The notes under the pieces: model-generated | The model's input: only the letters and a program-made list of their open reading frames with translations | The model's database searches: none | Told to the model about the DNA's origin: nothing | DNA from: Mesorhizobium sangaii | GTDB taxonomy: Bacteria > Pseudomonadota > Alphaproteobacteria > Rhizobiales > Rhizobiaceae | DNA length: 64,000 bases | Direction: 5' to 3' | Assembly (NCBI RefSeq): GCF_014207355.1 | Contig: NZ_JACHEF010000010.1 | Location: 27,339-91,338 of the forward strand | Translations under genes and position numbers: made by a program | Shown: in pieces, positions 60,424 through 64,000 of the stretch | Position numbering within the stretch: the stretch's first letter is position 1 | Layout of the letters: every line of letters begins with the position of its first letter

Positions 60424-62229
60424 TCAAAGACGCTTGATCTCGATCCCGTACTTCCTCAGCACGTAGCCAATCTGGCGCGGCGTCAGTCCAAGCAGGCGTG
60501 CCGCCTTCGCCTGGACCCAGCCACATTTTTCCATGGCTGCGATGACACGTTCGGCATCGGTCGTTCTCGCACCATTTAAGTGCACTGGGCCGGCAGGGCC
60601 CAGTGGCGGCTGCCCTGCGGTCTCAGGCGGGACTGCGACGGCGGCAGAACTCCCGGCAGCAGCCGGCGGTATGGCCGGAACCCCTGGCACCGACACGATC
60701 GGCCGGGGTTGCAGCGCGAGTTTGCCAGATCTGATCTTATGCAGCGCCGCAGCGAAGCATTGGCCCTGGCAGCATGCTAAGTCGTCTCTCCCGATTGATG
60801 GTCCCGCGGCCAGAACCGCTGTCCGATACACGCAGTTTTCGAGCTCGCGAATGTTGCCGGGAAAATCACAGTTTAGCAGCACTTCAATCGCACTGGGATC
60901 GAAGGTCAGCATACGGCCGTTCTCATCGTTGAAATTCTTGAGAAACTCGGCTGCGAGGAGCGGAATATCACTGCGCCTTTCGCGTAGCGCCGGCACCAGC
61001 AAGGGAACCACGTTGATGCGGTAATACAGGTCTGCACGGAACTCATTTCTGGCAACTGCCTCTTCCAAGTTCTTGTTCGTAGCGGCAATGATGCGAACAT
61101 CGACTTTGATGGTCTGGTTGCCGCCGACGCGCTCAAACTCCTGCTCCTGCAGCACGCGCAAGAGCTTTGCCTGGAACGAGGGCGAGATCTCGCCGATCTC
61201 GTCCAGGAACAACGTCCCCTTGTCGGCGCGCTCAAAGCGCCCCTTGCGCGAGTTGAACGCGCTGGTGAAGGCACCCTTCTCATGACCGAACAATTCGGAT
61301 TCCAGGACTGTCTCGGGCAGCGCCGCGCAATTGAGCTTGATGAAGGGCTGCTTGGCGCGCGGCGACAACTCGTGGATAGCCTTGGCGACCAGCTCCTTCC
61401 CGGTACCGGATTCGCCTCGCAACAGGACCGCAATCTTCGCTTTGGCTACGACCGCGACCTTCTCAAGCAGATCGCGCAACGCCAAACTGTCGCCAATCAT
61501 CCCCTCCACGTGAATCTGGTTACGCGTCCGCGCCGGGTGCTTGAGCTTGGAGAACTGCTTTGGCAGCAAGTCCTGCTCTGCCATCGGTTGCTCGCGGTCG
61601 CCCACGAAAGAGCGACGCAACTTCACTGTCTGTCCTACCAGGTCGGCTATTAGGGGGAGCAGACAGAGGTTGTAATCGAGCCAAAGTCTTGAGCCATTGT
61701 CCAGTACGTGGTCGATGGTCAGCGTGCCCACGATATTCGCATCGACGCGAATGGGAACGCCGATGAAGGACACTGGCTTGTTGTCCGAGACCCCGAGCAC
61801 GTCCATGTCGGCGGCGGTGAAAGCCGAATGAACCGCAATGTTCTCGGTGACCAGGGGCGTGTCCGTCGTCACAATCTGGTCGATTACCTTCCGCGGCAGA
61901 TACATCCGGTAGCGCTCACTGCAGCTCTCGCTGCAGCCGGCGCCTACGATGCTTTCCAGTTCACCATCACCGTCGAAGAGAGAGATGATGCCGTGCCGCA
62001 TCGGCAGAAACGATCGCAGGAGATCTACGACCTTGGCCAGCGTGACTTCGAGCCCGGAGGGGGCGGGGAGTGCTTTCAATATTTCCCAGATGCCGGCAAG
62101 CGCGCTCGCGCGCGACGGCAGAATAGCGGATTCTGAGTCATCCCTTTTCGCGTCCTGAAGCGATATGCAGCATGACGGCGTCTGCTCAGCACTTTCTTCA
62201 GATTGGCGATTATTATCCTGATTTAGCAT
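60424..62229 (-). CDS. nifA: NifA, sigma-54 activator of nitrogen-fixation genes
   Basis: 601 residues from ATG 62229 (MLNQDNNRQSEESAEQTPSC), with GAGGATG before it; the open frame to 62310 has no better start. N-terminal GAF (GIISLFDGDGELESIVGAGC), AAA+ domain with GESGTGKELVAKAIHELSPR, loop GAFTSA in place of the usual GAFTGA, and GTLFLDEIGEISPSFQAKLL; C-terminal helix-turn-helix KCGWVQAKAARLLGLTPRQI. The oxygen-sensor cysteines C-x11-C-x19-C-x4-C (LNCDFPGNIRELENC ... LACCQGQC) are intact. Activates nif/fix promoters at low oxygen. Confidence 0.96.
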   Translation of the reverse strand: MLNQDNNRQSEESAEQTPSCCISLQDAKRDDSESAILPSRASALAGIWEILKALPAPSGLEVTLAKVVDLLRSFLPMRHGIISLFDGDGELESIVGAGCSESCSERYRMYLPRKVIDQIVTTDTPLVTENIAVHSAFTAADMDVLGVSDNKPVSFIGVPIRVDANIVGTLTIDHVLDNGSRLWLDYNLCLLPLIADLVGQTVKLRRSFVGDREQPMAEQDLLPKQFSKLKHPARTRNQIHVEGMIGDSLALRDLLEKVAVVAKAKIAVLLRGESGTGKELVAKAIHELSPRAKQPFIKLNCAALPETVLESELFGHEKGAFTSAFNSRKGRFERADKGTLFLDEIGEISPSFQAKLLRVLQEQEFERVGGNQTIKVDVRIIAATNKNLEEAVARNEFRADLYYRINVVPLLVPALRERRSDIPLLAAEFLKNFNDENGRMLTFDPSAIEVLLNCDFPGNIRELENCVYRTAVLAAGPSIGRDDLACCQGQCFAAALHKIRSGKLALQPRPIVSVPGVPAIPPAAAGSSAAVAVPPETAGQPPLGPAGPVHLNGARTTDAERVIAAMEKCGWVQAKAARLLGLTPRQIGYVLRKYGIEIKRL

Positions 62230-62700
62230 GTCATCCTCGATCTCGGGCCGCGAAAGCAACGCCGCGCCATCTGGGCCAGCGACGTCCCGAGGCGTAGACG
62301 CCCTCGTCAAATGGCGTCGGGGCCCGCGCCCGGCACCAGCACGAGTTTATTCGCCCCGCAGGCCGCCGCATGATTGGCGCGCTTGCTCGCGCGTGGGAGC
62401 CACTCATCGAAGCGCTTAAGACGTTGACACAGGTAGTCGTGACGCCGCGTGGGCGGCAGCACGGCTTCCGCAGCCGGCATGCTGCCTGCCATAGGATGAA
62501 AAGTGGGTCACGGTTTTGGGCATCGGTCAGGCCCTGTTGAGCGGCAAGCACGAAAGATGCCGGAGGCGACGCTTGATGCATGGCTTTGCTGTCCTTACTG
62601 AAGTGGGGCACGGTTCAGGCTCCTCCCGAGCGCAACCACACGTTGCTCTACAGAGCGGGAAACTACAGAGCGGGAACGAGGGTGGCTAGTCAATCGAGCT
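62230..62700. other. Upstream region of nifA
   Basis: About 470 bp. No intact gene and no convincing -24/-12 promoter on the minus strand (a GG-N9-GC near 62258 has wrong spacing). Confidence 0.45.
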
Positions 62701-62722
62701 TTCCTTTCATTTATGAAAGGAA
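62701..62722. promoter_or_regulatory. Perfect palindrome upstream of a LysR fragment
   Basis: TTCCTTTCAT and ATGAAAGGAA flank TT, a 10-2-10 perfect inverted repeat, 10 bp before the start of the small ORF at 62733. Likely an operator. Confidence 0.45.
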
Positions 62723-62732
62723 GTAGGAGGAC

Positions 62733-62830
62733 ATGATAGAATTCCATCAATTCAGATATCTGCCGGCCTATCCATGTCGAACGGCAGAAATGCTTACCCC
62801 GACGTCTCAGCGGTGCCCGGCGCGCTGAGC
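62733..62830 (+). pseudogene. LysR-regulator N-terminal scrap
   Basis: ATG 62733 follows a perfect AGGAGG (62725-62730) and begins MIEFHQFRYLPAY, like LysR proteins of the MIEFHQFRYLVAV type, then diverges and stops after about 31 codons. Confidence 0.45.
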
Positions 62831-63344
62831 GTACGGAGCGCGTCTGCGTGCTTCCATTGCCCCAATAAGTGGTGCGGAAGCGGTACTCGCTGCCGACGTC
62901 GCCTGGTCCGGCTCGCTGAGTTGACCGCGGCAGCCGTTCCCTCGCTATTGATGCCCTTGACAATAGAACAGGGTGCGGCGCATGCCATGGCCCGAAGGTG
63001 TCATCGAGCGCGGCTTCAGTGTTCATGCTCCCAAGCATCTCCTGAATCACCGTTGTGCGCCAGGACCGGCGGAATCAATCGGTCTTCCCGACGGCCCCTT
63101 CGAGGTACACTCGGCTGCAGCGGGAGCGCGGCAGGAGCACGCTCGTGTAGGGAATCCTCCACTCCGGTGCACGGTCGGTCGCAAACACGACAAAGAAACG
63201 AGGGGCACACCGGGACGTCAGAGATACCGACCAGCGGCCGTTCTGCCAGGCAAAAGCAATGGGTGCAAGGCTCCCTTGTCAATCCTCCCTCTTCTACCGG
63301 ACGATGTCGAGCCTTGAGTGCGGGATTTCGCCTGGAAGCAGCCA
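62831..63344. other. Stretch without a recognised gene
   Basis: About 510 bp before the dctA control sites. No motif found on either strand. Confidence 0.4.
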
Positions 63345-63359
63345 GTGCGGAAACCGCAC
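63345..63359. promoter_or_regulatory. DctD-type enhancer palindrome
   Basis: GTGCGGAAACCGCAC, 6-bp arms around AAA; an imperfect relative (GTGCGGGATTTCGCC) precedes it at 63318. Tandem sites upstream of the sigma-54 promoter are where DctD binds at rhizobial dctA. Confidence 0.6.
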
Positions 63360-63421
63360 AAGCCTCGCTGAAACTACGTGACCGAACGGGGAACACCCAC
63401 AATTGAGCGCGGGTTTTCCAC

Positions 63422-63437
63422 TTGGCACGACGCTTGC
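63422..63437 (+). promoter_or_regulatory. Sigma-54 promoter of dctA
   Basis: TTGGCACGACGCTTGC has GG and GC 10 bases apart, nearly perfect consensus, 92 bp before the dctA start. Confidence 0.85.
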
Positions 63438-63529
63438 GGCGGAGTTGGTGCAGCGTTCGACCGGAGCGCCGCGATGGGAGAAGCCCGGGATGGGAGGAAG
63501 AGCCCGGCCCCTATCCGGTTGGGAGAGAA

Positions 63530-64000
63530 ATGGTGTTAGCTCCACATGTCCGCAGCGCGGACGCCGCGCCTCGCAAGGCCTTCTACGCCAAGCCCTACGT
63601 GCAGGTGCTTGCCGCCATCGCCCTCGGCGTCGCACTCGGCTATTTCTATCCGGGGATCGGCGAAAGCGCGAAGCCGCTCGGTGATGCTTTCATCAAGCTT
63701 GTCAAGATGATCATCGCGCCTGTCATCTTCCTGACAATTACGACCGGCATCGCCGGCATGAACGATCTCCAGAAGGTTGGCCGAGTTGCCGGCAAGGCGA
63801 TGGTCTATTTCCTCACCTTCTCGACGCTGGCACTTATCGTTGGCCTTGTCGTCGCCAATGTCGTTCAGCCTGGCGCCGGCCTCAACATCGATCCGGCCTC
63901 GCTCGACATCCAGGCCGTGAATAGCTATGCCGCCAAGGCCCACGAGCAGTCCGTCACTGGCTTCCTGATGAATATCATCCCGTCGACGATCGTCGGTGCC
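63530..64000 (+). CDS. dctA: DctA, C4-dicarboxylate transporter, 3' end outside window
   Basis: Sodium/proton-dicarboxylate symporter that feeds succinate and malate to bacteroids. 157 codons are present from ATG 63530 (GGGAGAG upstream): MVLAPHVRSADAAPRKAFYA, first helix VQVLAAIALGVALGYFYPGI, then LGDAFIKLVKMIIAPVIFLT, the DAACS-family signature, and VYFLTFSTLALIVGLVVANV. Preceded by a sigma-54 promoter and DctD-like sites. No dctBD divergent to it, so the activator must come from elsewhere. Confidence 0.94.
   Translation, partial: MVLAPHVRSADAAPRKAFYAKPYVQVLAAIALGVALGYFYPGIGESAKPLGDAFIKLVKMIIAPVIFLTITTGIAGMNDLQKVGRVAGKAMVYFLTFSTLALIVGLVVANVVQPGAGLNIDPASLDIQAVNSYAAKAHEQSVTGFLMNIIPSTIVGA

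Noticed and set aside
62250..62280. Possible sigma-54 promoter for nifA on the minus strand (TGGCG...TTGC)
   Set aside because: GG and GC are 9 rather than 10 bases apart and no activator site accompanies it.
1..64000. CRISPR arrays
   Set aside because: No regularly spaced direct repeats were seen anywhere in the window.

Overview
The window looks like part of a symbiotic replicon of a Mesorhizobium-type rhizobium. It opens with a repABC plasmid replication and partition locus and ends with a nodulation-gene block, nifA and dctA. Base composition, the alpha-proteobacterial nod boxes, the oxygen-sensitive type of NifA and the many insertion-sequence scraps fit this. The species cannot be fixed from sequence reading alone.

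Layout. 1-3.3 kb: repC (partial), an antisense RNA, repB and repA, with two parS-like palindromes. 3.4-5.5 kb: ruins of the traI-trbB-trbC conjugation region and of an integrase. 5.5-8.4 kb: a tyrosine recombinase whose expected catalytic Tyr reads as Cys, a DUF1403 gene and an ScpB-like gene. 8.6-14.4 kb: a broken HEPN-like gene, a decayed arsenite oxidase operon behind an intact sigma-54 promoter, a vapBC-like pair, scraps of scpB, phoB, eamA and IS1595, and syrB. 15.3-22.2 kb: a GGDEF/EAL protein, a phospholipid N-methyltransferase, a two-domain cold-shock protein and a DUF309 protein, separated by gene debris.

22.6-35.6 kb holds two amino-acid modules of similar logic. Module 1 has an XRE-cupin regulator, EamA exporter, PLP gamma-lyase, free-standing B3/B4 tRNA-editing domain, PaiB and PhzF. 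Module 2 has a MocR regulator, a second PLP lyase, a DapA-like enzyme, a second PaiB and a free-standing AlaX-type editing protein. Each pairs an enzyme that could destroy a non-protein amino acid with a protein that could clear tRNA mischarged with it. Module 1 resembles canavanine-degrading clusters; the substrate of module 2 is open. This is the most interesting part of the window.

35.9-44 kb: an HxlR/SDR pair, LysR, DoxX, a stranded NifA/sigma-54 promoter before a truncated iscN, an amino-acid N-hydroxylase, IS6 copies and a broken hlyD. 44-57.4 kb: the Nod-factor block. A nod box drives nodABCIJ, then nodZ-noeK-noeJ in the same direction for fucosylation; nolK has its own nod box on a copied nodA-nodD intergenic segment; noeL is absent. 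57.9-64 kb: a flavin monooxygenase, a HisC-like aminotransferase, nifA, and dctA (partial) with a sigma-54 promoter for C4-dicarboxylate supply to nitrogen-fixing bacteroids.
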